The translations under genes and the position numbers were made by a program. The notes under the pieces are model-generated. The model was not told where the DNA came from. It made no database searches and saw only the letters and a program-made list of their open reading frames with translations. From contig NZ_CALGNQ010000042.1 in the NCBI RefSeq assembly GCF_937958535.1, positions 1 through 39,862 on the forward strand: a DNA stretch of 39,862 nucleotides. Direction: 5' to 3'. Shown here piece after piece: positions 16,239 to 23,443 of this stretch; within the stretch, counting starts at the first letter, position 1; each line of letters starts with the position of its first letter. This DNA is from an uncultured Georgenia sp. Its GTDB lineage: Bacteria; Actinomycetota; Actinomycetes; Actinomycetales; Actinomycetaceae.

Positions 16239-17194
16239 GCCTCATCGCCCGTCGTGCGGCGGCGCCCCACCGGTCCCGCAGGACGTCGCTGCCTGCCGCC
16301 GGCCCGAGCCCGGACACGGTCCCGGCAACGAGCCCCACCGCCCGCCGCACGGTGGCGCCCTCGCGGTACGACGCCGTCGCCAGCGCGAGCGCCGCCGTCG
16401 TCATCCGCGCCTACTCCACGTCCTTCGGCTGGGCCTGCCGGCTGCTCGCCGAGCCCGAGCGGGAGCACGTCCGCAACGTCTACGCACTCGTCCGGGTGGC
16501 CGACGAGATCGTCGACGAACCGGACCCCACGTGGCCGGCCGACGACCGCGGCCGCCTCCTGACCGCCCTGGAGGAGGACGTCTACAGCGCCCTGCACACC
16601 GGACGCAGCGCCAACCTCGTGGTCCACGCCTTCGCCCGCACCGCACGACGGTACGGGATCGGCCGCGACCTCATCGCCCCCTTCCTCGCCTCGATGCGCG
16701 CGGACCTGTCCGTCTCCCGGCACGACGCCGCGAGCCTGGCGCAGTACGTCCACGGCTCGGCCGAGGTGGTGGGCCTCATGTGCCTGCGGATCTTCGTCGC
16801 CGGTGACGACGCCGCCTACACCCGGCTCGCCCCCGGCGCCGTCCGCCTCGGCGCCGCGTTCCAGAAGGTCAACTTCCTGCGCGACCTCGCCGAGGACCAC
16901 GACGCCCTGGGGCGGACCTACTTCCCCGGGCTCGACCCCGCCACCTTCGGCGACGCGCACCGGGACACCCTCCTCGCCGCGATCGACGCCGACCTCGCCG
17001 CCGCGGAGCGGGCGCTGGTCCAGCTCCCGCCCGGCAGCCGGCGCGCCGTCCGGGTGGCGCACGACCTCTTCCGCGAGCTGTCCCGGCGCCTCGCCGCCAC
17101 CCCCGCGGCGGAGATCCGTCGCCGCCGGGTACGCGTGCCCGACCACGTCAAGGCCCGCATCGTCGCACGGGCCGTGCTCACCGGAGGACGCTAG
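16235..17194 (+). CDS. crtB: Phytoene synthase CrtB
   Basis: It joins two GGPP molecules head to head to give C40 phytoene, the first committed carotenoid step. The 319-residue protein has an N-terminal basic extension of about 45 residues, then the squalene/phytoene synthase fold: YALVRVADEIVDE (first Asp-rich motif, about 83-95) and NFLRDLAEDHDALGRTYFP (second, about 213-231), both intact. The ATG overlaps the crtE stop. The next gene begins directly after its stop. The extension before SRYDAV is longer than in many CrtB proteins and may not all be needed. Confidence 0.94.
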   Translation: MSLIARRAAAPHRSRRTSLPAAGPSPDTVPATSPTARRTVAPSRYDAVASASAAVVIRAYSTSFGWACRLLAEPEREHVRNVYALVRVADEIVDEPDPTWPADDRGRLLTALEEDVYSALHTGRSANLVVHAFARTARRYGIGRDLIAPFLASMRADLSVSRHDAASLAQYVHGSAEVVGLMCLRIFVAGDDAAYTRLAPGAVRLGAAFQKVNFLRDLAEDHDALGRTYFPGLDPATFGDAHRDTLLAAIDADLAAAERALVQLPPGSRRAVRVAHDLFRELSRRLAATPAAEIRRRRVRVPDHVKARIVARAVLTGGR

Positions 17195-18784
17195 GTGACG
17201 ACGCAGCTCACCTCCGCCCGGGACACCACCGAGCGCACCCGCCCGGTGGCGGTGGTCGTCGGAGGTGGGATCGCCGGGCTGGCGAGCGCGGCCCTGCTCG
17301 CCCGCGACGGCTACCGCGTGGAGCTCCTCGAGCGGGGGCCGCAGCTCGGCGGACGGGCCGGCAGCTGGAGCGCCGCGGGGTTCCGCTTCGACACCGGCCC
17401 CTCCTGGTACCTCATGCCCGAGGTCTTCGACCGGTTCTTCCGGCTGCTCGGCACCACCGCGGAGGATGCGCTGGACCTCGTCCCCCTCGACCCCGGCTAC
17501 CGGGTGTTCTTCGAGGGCCGGCCCGACCCGCTCGACATCGCCGCCGACGAGGAGGCCAACGTCGCCGCCTTCGAGCGCATCGAACCCGGCGCCGGCGACC
17601 GGCTGCGGACCTACCTCGCCTCCGCGCGCCGCACCTACGACATCGCCCTGCGCCGGTTCCTCTACACGAGCTTCACCTCGTGGCGCGACCTCGCCGCCGG
17701 TGACGTCCTGCGCCAGACCCACCGGCTCGCCCCGCTCCTCCTGCGCTCCCTCGACCGGCACGTCGCCGCCCGCTTCCGCGACCTCCGGCTGCGGCAGGTG
17801 CTCGGCTACCCAGCCGTCTTCCTCGGCTCCTCCCCGGCCCGTACCCCGAGCATGTACCACCTCATGAGCGCCCTCGACCTCACCGGCGGGGTGCGCTACC
17901 CGCAGGGCGGCTTCACCCGGCTGGTCGAGGCAGTCGCCGCGCTGGCGCGGGAGGCCGGGGCCACGCTGCGCACGGGGCACGAGGTCACCGCGGTCACCAC
18001 CGCACCGGGCCGGCGCCGCGCGCGGGTGACCGGCGTGCGGGTGCGCCGCCCGGACGGCGCCGAGGAGCACGTCGCGGCCGACGTCGTCGTCGGGGCCACC
18101 GACCTCCACCATGTCGAGACCGCCCTGCTGCCCGTCCCGCTGCGCGACCACTCCCCGCGGTGGTGGCGACGCCGCGACCCCGGACCGGGCGGGGTGCTCG
18201 TCCTCCTCGGTGTGCGCGGCCGGGTCCCCGAGCTCGCCCACCACTCGCTCTTCTTCACCCGCGACTGGCGGACCAACTTCCGCGACATCCACGCCGGTCG
18301 GGTGCCCCGCCCCGCCTCGGCGTACGTGTGCACCCCCTCCCGCACCGACCCGACCGTCGCCCCCGGCGGCGAGGAGAACCTCTTCGTCCTCGTCCCGGTG
18401 CCGGCGGACCCCGCCCTCGGGCACGGCGGCGTCGACGGCGCGGGGGACCCCGCCGTCGAGGCGGTCGCCGACGCCGCGATCGACCAGGTCGCCGCCTGGG
18501 CCGGCATCCCCGACCTGCGCGCGCGGGTCCGCGTCCGGCGCACCATCGGCCCGGCCGACTTCGCCGGCGACCTCAACGCCTGGCGCGGCAGCCTGCTCGG
18601 CCCCGCGCACACGCTGCGGCAGAGCGCCTTCCTCCGCGCCCCCAACGCCTCGCGCCGGGTGGCCGGCCTCTACTACGCCGGGTCCGGCACCATCCCCGGC
18701 GTCGGGCTGCCGATGTGCCTCATCAGCGCCGAGATCCTCCGCGACCGGGTGCGCGCCGAGGTGGGGCTGGAGGCGGGACGATGA
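17195..18784 (+). CDS. crtI: Phytoene desaturase CrtI
   Basis: This FAD enzyme takes phytoene to lycopene by successive desaturations. The 529-residue protein opens with the dinucleotide-binding GGGIAG (23-28) and its acidic residue in VELLERG, followed by GGRAGSW; the C-terminus has the CrtI-type YYAGSGTIPGVGLPMCL signature that closes the FAD site. Length is normal. The GTG at 17195 directly abuts the crtB stop; its stop overlaps the next start as ATGA. Lycopene as end product is inferred from the downstream elongase and cyclase subunits. Confidence 0.95.
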   Translation: MTTQLTSARDTTERTRPVAVVVGGGIAGLASAALLARDGYRVELLERGPQLGGRAGSWSAAGFRFDTGPSWYLMPEVFDRFFRLLGTTAEDALDLVPLDPGYRVFFEGRPDPLDIAADEEANVAAFERIEPGAGDRLRTYLASARRTYDIALRRFLYTSFTSWRDLAAGDVLRQTHRLAPLLLRSLDRHVAARFRDLRLRQVLGYPAVFLGSSPARTPSMYHLMSALDLTGGVRYPQGGFTRLVEAVAALAREAGATLRTGHEVTAVTTAPGRRRARVTGVRVRRPDGAEEHVAADVVVGATDLHHVETALLPVPLRDHSPRWWRRRDPGPGGVLVLLGVRGRVPELAHHSLFFTRDWRTNFRDIHAGRVPRPASAYVCTPSRTDPTVAPGGEENLFVLVPVPADPALGHGGVDGAGDPAVEAVADAAIDQVAAWAGIPDLRARVRVRRTIGPADFAGDLNAWRGSLLGPAHTLRQSAFLRAPNASRRVAGLYYAGSGTIPGVGLPMCLISAEILRDRVRAEVGLEAGR

Positions 18785-19119
18785 CCGCGCCGGCCTACCT
18801 CGGCTGCCTCCTCGGCGCGCTGCTGTGCATGGGGCTCCTCGACCGCCGCTTCCGGCTCGTCCTGTGGGCCGACGCCCGGCGCGGCGGTCTCGTGCTCGCC
18901 GTCGGGGTGGTCTTCTTCCTCGCCTGGGACGTCGCCGCGATCGCCGCCGGCTTCTACCACCGCGGCGAGAGCGCGGCGATGACCGGCGTCATGCTCGCCC
19001 CGGAGCTGCCGCTGGAGGAGCTCGTCTTCGTCACCTTCCTCTGCTACCTCACCCTCGTCCTCCACGGCCTGGCCCGGCTGGCGCTGGCCGCGCTGCGCTC
19101 CCGGGAGGCCGTGCGATGA
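18781..19119 (+). CDS. crtYe: C50 carotenoid cyclase subunit, CrtYe-like
   Basis: A 112-residue integral membrane protein with about three helices, one half of the heterodimeric lycopene-cyclase-type enzyme that closes the rings of C50 carotenoids. The conserved LPLEELVF motif (PxEE) typical of these small cyclase subunits is in the second half. Start and stop overlap the neighbours as ATGA. Whether the rings are epsilon (decaprenoxanthin, CrtYeYf), gamma (sarcinaxanthin, CrtYgYh) or beta (C.p.450) cannot be told from the sequence, so the symbol is by position. Confidence 0.88.
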   Translation: MTAPAYLGCLLGALLCMGLLDRRFRLVLWADARRGGLVLAVGVVFFLAWDVAAIAAGFYHRGESAAMTGVMLAPELPLEELVFVTFLCYLTLVLHGLARLALAALRSREAVR

Positions 19120-19454
19120 GCTACCTCGGACTCGCCGCGGCCTTCCTCCTGCCCGCCGTCGTCCTCACCGTCGTCGCGGCCCGGGTGCGCCGGCCGGGAC
19201 GGCGGTGGTGGGCGGCCACCGCGCTCACCCTCGGCGTCCTGCTCCTCCTTACCGTCGTCTTCGACAGCCTGATGATCGTCGCCGACCTCTTCCGCTACGA
19301 CGACGACCAGCTCACCGGCGTGCGGCTGCTCCTCGCGCCCGTCGAGGACCTCGCCTGGCCCACCGCCGCCGTGCTCCTCCTGCCCGCGCTGTGGGAGCTG
19401 CTCGGCCCCCGGCGCCGCGGCGCGGCCGAGCCGGAGCGGGGTGGGGCCACGTGA
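19116..19454 (+). CDS. crtYf: C50 carotenoid cyclase subunit, CrtYf-like
   Basis: A 112-residue membrane protein, the partner of the preceding gene. It has about three helices, the FDSLMIVADLFRYDDDQLTG loop typical of this family and a PVEDLAWP motif matching the PxE(E/D) active-site pattern. The two proteins are about the same length and overlap by four bases, as in other heterodimeric C50 cyclases. The stop overlaps the crtEb GTG. Ring type is undetermined. Confidence 0.88.
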   Translation: MSYLGLAAAFLLPAVVLTVVAARVRRPGRRWWAATALTLGVLLLLTVVFDSLMIVADLFRYDDDQLTGVRLLLAPVEDLAWPTAAVLLLPALWELLGPRRRGAAEPERGGAT

Positions 19455-20332
19455 CGACAACGACGACGACGGCGGCCGTGCGCCGGCTCCTCGGCTCCTC
19501 CCGGCCGGTGAGCTGGGTCAACACCGCCTACCCGTTCGGGGCGGCCTACCTCCTCGCCGGGGGCGGGGTGGACCTCGGGTTCGTCGTCGGCTGCCTGTAC
19601 TTCCTCATTCCCTACAACCTCCTCATGTACGGGCTCAACGACGTCTTCGACTACGAGTCCGACCTGCGCAACCCGCGCAAGGGCGGCATCGAGGGGGTCG
19701 TGCTCGACCGCCGCTGGCACCGCACGACGGTGTGGGCGGCGCTGCTGGGCAACCTCCCCTTCGTCCTCGTCCTGCTCCTCCTCGGCGGCGGCGCGGCCGC
19801 TGCCGTGCTCGCCGTCAGCCTCGCCGCCGTCGTCGCCTACTCCGTCCCCGTGCTGCGCTTCAAGGAGCGCCCGCTGCTCGACTCGATGACGTCGAGCACC
19901 CACTTCGTCAGCCCCGCCGTCTACGGGCTCGTGCTCGCGGGCGGGCAGGCCACCCCCGTCGCGCTCGCCGCCCTCGCCGCGTTCTTCCTCTGGGGGATGG
20001 CCTCCCAGGCGTTCGGCGCCGTGCAGGACGTCGCGGCGGACCGCGCGGCAGGGATCGGGTCGGTCGCCACCTGGCTCGGCGCCGCCCGCACGGTGCGGCT
20101 CGCCATGGTGCTGTACCTCGCCGCCGGGGTCGTCGTGCTCGGCACCGGGTGGCCGGGGGCGCTGGCCGCGGTGCTCGTCGTCCCGTACGTGGTGAGCGTC
20201 GCGCCGTACCGCTCGCTGCCCGACACCGCGTGCGAGACCGCGAACGCCGGCTGGCGCCGCTTCCTGTGGCTCAACTTCGTCACCGGCTTCCTCCTCACCC
20301 AGCTGCTCATCGCCGTCGCATGGACCCGCTGA
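19451..20332 (+). CDS. crtEb: Lycopene elongase CrtEb (UbiA prenyltransferase family)
   Basis: It adds two C5 units to lycopene to make the C50 backbone (flavuxanthin type), acting in the membrane. The 293-residue protein has seven to nine helices, the first UbiA Asp-rich motif NDVFDYESD at 63-71 followed by NPRKGG, and a second motif VQDVAADRAAGIGS. The GTG at 19451 overlaps the crtYf stop. Together with crtI and the two cyclase subunits it marks the pathway as C50, not C40. The stop lies 13 bases inside the next gene. Confidence 0.93.
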   Translation: MTTTTTTAAVRRLLGSSRPVSWVNTAYPFGAAYLLAGGGVDLGFVVGCLYFLIPYNLLMYGLNDVFDYESDLRNPRKGGIEGVVLDRRWHRTTVWAALLGNLPFVLVLLLLGGGAAAAVLAVSLAAVVAYSVPVLRFKERPLLDSMTSSTHFVSPAVYGLVLAGGQATPVALAALAAFFLWGMASQAFGAVQDVAADRAAGIGSVATWLGAARTVRLAMVLYLAAGVVVLGTGWPGALAAVLVVPYVVSVAPYRSLPDTACETANAGWRRFLWLNFVTGFLLTQLLIAVAWTR

Positions 20333-20904
20333 CCCCGCACCGGCGCCCGCCGGTCGCCGCCCTGCTCGCCGGGCCGCCCACCGCGCGCACGGCGGCGCAG
20401 GCCGTGGCGCTCCTCGCCGTGCTCGCCGTGCCGCTCGCCCTCACGGTGGACGCGGTGGCCGGGGCCGTCGCGGCGCTCGTCCTGGGGGCCGTCACCCTGG
20501 CCCGGGTGCTCGCCCTGCCCGGCACGCTGCAGGCGCTGCTCGGCGCGGCCCTCCTGCTCGCCGCCGCCGCGAGCGTCACCGGGACGTACGAGACGGTCCC
20601 CTGGGTGGACGTGCCCGCGCACATCGTCGTCACCGGCCTCCTCGCCGCCGCCGTCGGCGTCGTGCTGCTGCGCGCCGGGCTCCTCGCCGACCCGCGCCAC
20701 CGGCGGGGCCGGACCGGGGTCGCGGTGACCACCGCCGGCGCCGGTGCCGTCCTCGCCGTCGTGTGGGAGGTCGCCGAGTGGGCCGGCCGCACCTTCGTCG
20801 ACGAGTCGATCTACGTGGCCTACGGCGACACCGTCGGTGACCTCGCCGCCGGCACCGCGGGCTCCGCCGTCGCCGGCGCGCTGGTGGCGAGGTGGGCACG
20901 GTGA
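20320..20904 (+). CDS. Small membrane protein, YjdF/DUF2238-like, in the carotenoid operon
   Basis: A 194-residue membrane protein of about five helices. I do not recognise a firm family; the spacing PAHIVVTGLL, then WEVAEWAGRTF and YGDTVGDLAAGTAGS resembles YjdF/DUF2238 membrane proteins. The ATG at 20320 lies within the end of crtEb (13-bp overlap) and its stop overlaps the next gene as GTGA, so it is translated with the carotenoid enzymes. A role in pigment modification or placement is possible but not shown. Confidence 0.7.
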   Translation: MDPLTPHRRPPVAALLAGPPTARTAAQAVALLAVLAVPLALTVDAVAGAVAALVLGAVTLARVLALPGTLQALLGAALLLAAAASVTGTYETVPWVDVPAHIVVTGLLAAAVGVVLLRAGLLADPRHRRGRTGVAVTTAGAGAVLAVVWEVAEWAGRTFVDESIYVAYGDTVGDLAAGTAGSAVAGALVARWAR

Positions 20905-21629
20905 GCGTCAGCGTGGTCGTCCCCGCCCGCAACGACGCCCCCGCCCTCGAGCGCTGCCTGCGGGCGCTGGCCCGGCAGACCCGGCGGCCGCTGGAGGTCG
21001 TCGTCGTCGACAACGGCTCGACGGACGGCACCGCGGAGGTCGCCCGCAGGCACGGCGCACGCGTCGTCACCGAGCCGCGGGTGGGGATCCCGATGGCCGC
21101 CGCGACCGGGTACGACGCCGCGGCCGGGGAGATCATCGCCCGCCTCGACGCCGACTCCCTCCCGTCCGTCGACTGGGTCGCGCGGGTCGCCGCCGCGCTC
21201 GCCGACCCGCGCCGGCACGCCGTCACCGGGGTGGGCCGGTTCCACGAGCTGCCCCGCACCGGGGGTGTCGTCGCCGCGGTCTACCTCGGCGCGTACTACG
21301 GGCTGTGCCACGCCGCCCTGGGCCACCACCCGCTGTGGGGGTCGTGCATGGCGCTGCGGCGCAGCACCTGGCAGGAGGTCCGCGCCCAGGTCCACGACGA
21401 CGACGCCGAGCTCCACGACGACCTCGACCTCGCCTTCGCGCTCGGCCCCCACCGCAGCGTGCGGCTCGACCGGACGCTCGTCGTCGGGGTGTCGGCACGC
21501 AGCCTCGTCGGGGCCGCGCAGCTGCGCCGTCGGTTCCGGCGCGCCTTCCGCACGCTCGCGGTGAACTGGGCGGTGGCCCCGCCCTGGGACCGCTGGGCGG
21601 TGCGGCTCGGGCTGCGGGAGGCGTGGTGA
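20901..21629 (+). CDS. Family 2 glycosyltransferase in the carotenoid operon
   Basis: A 242-residue GT-A fold glycosyltransferase: VSVVVPARNDAPALERCL at the N-terminus, VVVVDNGSTDGT (nucleotide-binding strand) near 33-44, and the DxD motif in RLDADS (Asp83/Asp85). A single C-terminal amphipathic region may touch the membrane. The GTG at 20901 overlaps the upstream stop; an upstream GTG at 20892 is less coupled. Its place suggests transfer of a sugar to the hydroxyl groups of a C50 carotenoid, giving a glucoside, but the acceptor is inferred only from location. Confidence 0.82.
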   Translation: MSVSVVVPARNDAPALERCLRALARQTRRPLEVVVVDNGSTDGTAEVARRHGARVVTEPRVGIPMAAATGYDAAAGEIIARLDADSLPSVDWVARVAAALADPRRHAVTGVGRFHELPRTGGVVAAVYLGAYYGLCHAALGHHPLWGSCMALRRSTWQEVRAQVHDDDAELHDDLDLAFALGPHRSVRLDRTLVVGVSARSLVGAAQLRRRFRRAFRTLAVNWAVAPPWDRWAVRLGLREAW

Positions 21630-22081
21630 GGCTCTGGTCCCTGCACCCGGGCTACCTCGACCGCCAGGGCCTCGTCGCCTGCTGGCGGGAGAGCCTGCTC
21701 GCCCAGGCGGTGCTCGCCGGGCGGACCCGGGGCTACCGGCGGCACAGCCAGCTCATCCGCCTCCGCGCCACGGCCGACCCGGTGGCTGCCGTCGGGGCCT
21801 ACCTCGTGGTCCTCGTCGGCGAGGCGGACAGCCGGGGCTACCGCTTCGACGTCACCCGCATCGACCGGCCGGTCCCCGTCGCGCCGGAGCCGGGGGAGGT
21901 CGGGGTGCCCCCGCTGCCGGTGACCGAGGGGCAGGTCGCCCACGAGTGGGGGCACCTGCTGGCCAAGCTCGCCGTCCGCAGCCCGGACAGGTATGCCGCC
22001 CTGGTGGACACCGCCGTCGTCGACGTCCACCCGTTGTTCCGCCGTGTGCCGGGCCCGGTGGAGGCGTGGGAACGGACATGA
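21626..22081 (+). CDS. Pyrimidine-dimer DNA glycosylase-like protein (PF03013 type)
   Basis: A 151-residue protein of the endonuclease V-type pyrimidine dimer glycosylase family, recognised by MRLWSLHPGYLDRQGLVA, WRESLLAQAVLAG and the GYRRH and RGYRFD blocks. In phage T4 enzyme, Glu23 and the N-terminal Thr2 are catalytic; Glu22 of WRE lines up with Glu23, while residue 2 here is Arg, as in bacterial members of this family. It would nick DNA at UV-induced dimers. The GTG at 21626 overlaps the glycosyltransferase stop, so it is the last gene of the carotenoid run: pigment and UV repair appear coupled. Activity is inferred from family membership. Confidence 0.82.
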   Translation: MRLWSLHPGYLDRQGLVACWRESLLAQAVLAGRTRGYRRHSQLIRLRATADPVAAVGAYLVVLVGEADSRGYRFDVTRIDRPVPVAPEPGEVGVPPLPVTEGQVAHEWGHLLAKLAVRSPDRYAALVDTAVVDVHPLFRRVPGPVEAWERT

Positions 22082-22108
22082 CCGGCCACGTCCGGTCCCC
22101 GGGGCGCC

Positions 22109-22114
22109 TATCCT
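22109..22114 (+). promoter_or_regulatory. Minus-ten hexamer of dtxR
   Basis: TATCCT at 22109-22114 matches the actinobacterial TANNNT pattern about 37 bases before the dtxR start, in the only real gap (about 70 bases) after the carotenoid operon. No good -35 was found. Confidence 0.45.
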
Positions 22115-22150
22115 CGGGGGGAGGAGCGGCGAGGAGATGGGCAGCTGAGC

Positions 22151-22840
22151 ATGAGTGACCTGATCGACACCACCGAGATGTACCTCAAGACGGTCTTCGA
22201 GCTGGAGGAGGAGGGCGTCGTGCCCATGCGGGCACGGATCGCCGAGCGCCTCGGCCACTCCGGACCGACGGTGTCGCAGACGGTGGCCCGGATGGAGCGG
22301 GACGGGCTGCTCCACCTCGAGGAAGGCCGACGTATCCAGCTGTCCGAGACCGGGCGGGAGAAAGCCACTCAGGTCATGCGCAAGCACCGGCTCGCCGAGC
22401 GGCTGCTCACCGACGTCATCGGCCTGGACTGGGAGTACGTCCACGAGGAGGCGTGCCGCTGGGAGCACGTCATGAGCGAGCAGGTGGAGCACCGCCTCGT
22501 GGCGCTCCTCGACCACCCGCACCACGACCCCTACGGGAACCCCATCCCCGGGCTGGCCGAGCTGGGTGAGCACTACACCGCCCCGGCCGAGCCGCCGATG
22601 CGGCCGCTGTCCACCGCGGTCGACGACGGCCAGGACGTCGACGTCGTGCTCAGGCGCATCGGGGAGCCGCTCCAGGTGCACGTCGAGCTGCTCGCCCGCT
22701 TCGCCGAGGCCGGTGTGCGGCCCGGCGCCCGGCTGCGCCTCCAGCGCGGCGACGGGATCGTCTCCCTGCGCGCCGACGGCTCCGAGCTCGTCCTCGACGT
22801 CCCCGAGGACGTCGCCCGGCACCTCTTCGTCGACGCCTGA
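22151..22840 (+). CDS. dtxR: Iron-dependent repressor DtxR/IdeR
   Basis: The metal-activated repressor of iron uptake. The 229-residue protein aligns with DtxR in numbering: N-terminal winged helix (IAERLGHSGPTVSQTVARME), dimer domain, and a C-terminal SH3-like domain. All metal ligands are in place: Met10, His79, Glu83, His98, Cys102, Glu105 and His106. It should bind the iron boxes at 3228-3246 and 8799-8817 and so control hmuTUV, the surface heme proteins and hmuO. An ATG at 22151 is preceded by GAGGAG rather far upstream. It has its own promoter and is followed by repeats and a long leader region. ideR is the name used in mycobacteria. Confidence 0.95.
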   Translation: MSDLIDTTEMYLKTVFELEEEGVVPMRARIAERLGHSGPTVSQTVARMERDGLLHLEEGRRIQLSETGREKATQVMRKHRLAERLLTDVIGLDWEYVHEEACRWEHVMSEQVEHRLVALLDHPHHDPYGNPIPGLAELGEHYTAPAEPPMRPLSTAVDDGQDVDVVLRRIGEPLQVHVELLARFAEAGVRPGARLRLQRGDGIVSLRADGSELVLDVPEDVARHLFVDA

Positions 22841-22948
22841 GCAGTCGCGGCGCGACACACCCGCCGAAGCCGTCGGGGACGACAGAGCCGCCCGAGCAGT
22901 CGCGGGGCGACACGCCCGCCCAAGCCGCCGGGGGCGACCGAGCCGCCT
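22839..22948. repeat. Two imperfect 55-bp direct repeats after dtxR
   Basis: Unit one (22839-22893) and unit two (22894-22948) share GAGCAGTCGCGG, a GCCGCC end and most of what lies between; a shorter, weaker copy may follow. The first unit starts within the dtxR stop codon. No gene is seen in them. Confidence 0.7.
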
Positions 22949-22956
22949 GAGGCAGA

Positions 22957-22976
22957 GGGGGAGTGACGCCTCCCCC
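22957..22976 (+). terminator. Possible dtxR terminator hairpin
   Basis: GGGGGAG (22957-22963) pairs with CTCCCCC (22970-22976) around a six-base loop. There is no T-run. From here to about 23180 I see no gene or clear signal. Confidence 0.35.
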
Positions 22977-23185
22977 GACACGCCGCCGCCGTTGTGTGAC
23001 CCATCCGACGTGCACACCCGGCCGGCATGGCCCACTATGCGCGAAGCCGGGCGAACCCTGAGACAACCAGGGCAGACATGAGGGAGAACCGCCCCTACCT
23101 TGGTCGACCCATGGGATGGGTGAGGCGGGTCCGTTGCCACACAGATGTGACCTGCGCCACGTTCTGCACCGCGTCGTAACCAGAA

Positions 23186-23216
23186 TGTGACATTCGGGCG
23201 AGGCCTCGGGTACTGT
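23186..23216 (+). promoter_or_regulatory. Promoter of the NlpC/P60 transcript
   Basis: TGACAT (23188-23193) and TACTGT (23211-23216) are 17 bases apart. Transcription from near 23223 would make a leader of about 220 nt carrying the c-di-AMP riboswitch. A 13-bp palindrome, GAATGT-G-ACATTC (23183-23195), overlaps the -35 and may be an operator. Confidence 0.5.
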
Positions 23217-23259
23217 CCCACTCGTTCGTCACACCCTCCGGTGACGAGCCCCCAGGCGG

Positions 23260-23426
23260 AGCCCAACCCTGCCGCTGCCCGGGGTCCAACCGAGAAACGT
23301 TCCGTCGGCAGGGGCGGGGGAACCAGGTAGTGGAGGTCGGCCCAGGTCGGCCCCTAGGGGTGAAGCCCGTCCGCGAGGACGGGCCGGGTGCACTCCCACC
23401 CGAACCCGACAGCTCACCTCGTCGGC
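23260..23426 (+). ncRNA. c-di-AMP riboswitch (ydaO/yuaA type)
   Basis: The leader contains the conserved blocks of this class in order: a GGGGGAACCA element (23315-23325 region), TAGGGGTGAAGCC (about 23355-23367), CCCACCCGAACCCGACAGC and finally CTCACCTCGTCGGC near 23413-23426. It ends just before the ribosome binding site (GGAG at 23431) of an NlpC/P60 cell-wall hydrolase gene, the usual actinobacterial target of this riboswitch. Binding of c-di-AMP normally switches such genes off. Boundaries are approximate. Confidence 0.9.
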
Positions 23427-23443
23427 AACAGGAGAGGCAGTAC

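Noticed and set aside
15896..18610. 904-codon minus-strand frame opposite crtB and crtI
   Set aside because: Antisense to genes with firm family motifs; no start signal and no domain.
18781..19454. Assigning ring type of the C50 carotenoid from the cyclase subunits
   Set aside because: Epsilon, gamma and beta cyclase subunits share the same layout; residues that separate them could not be judged by eye.
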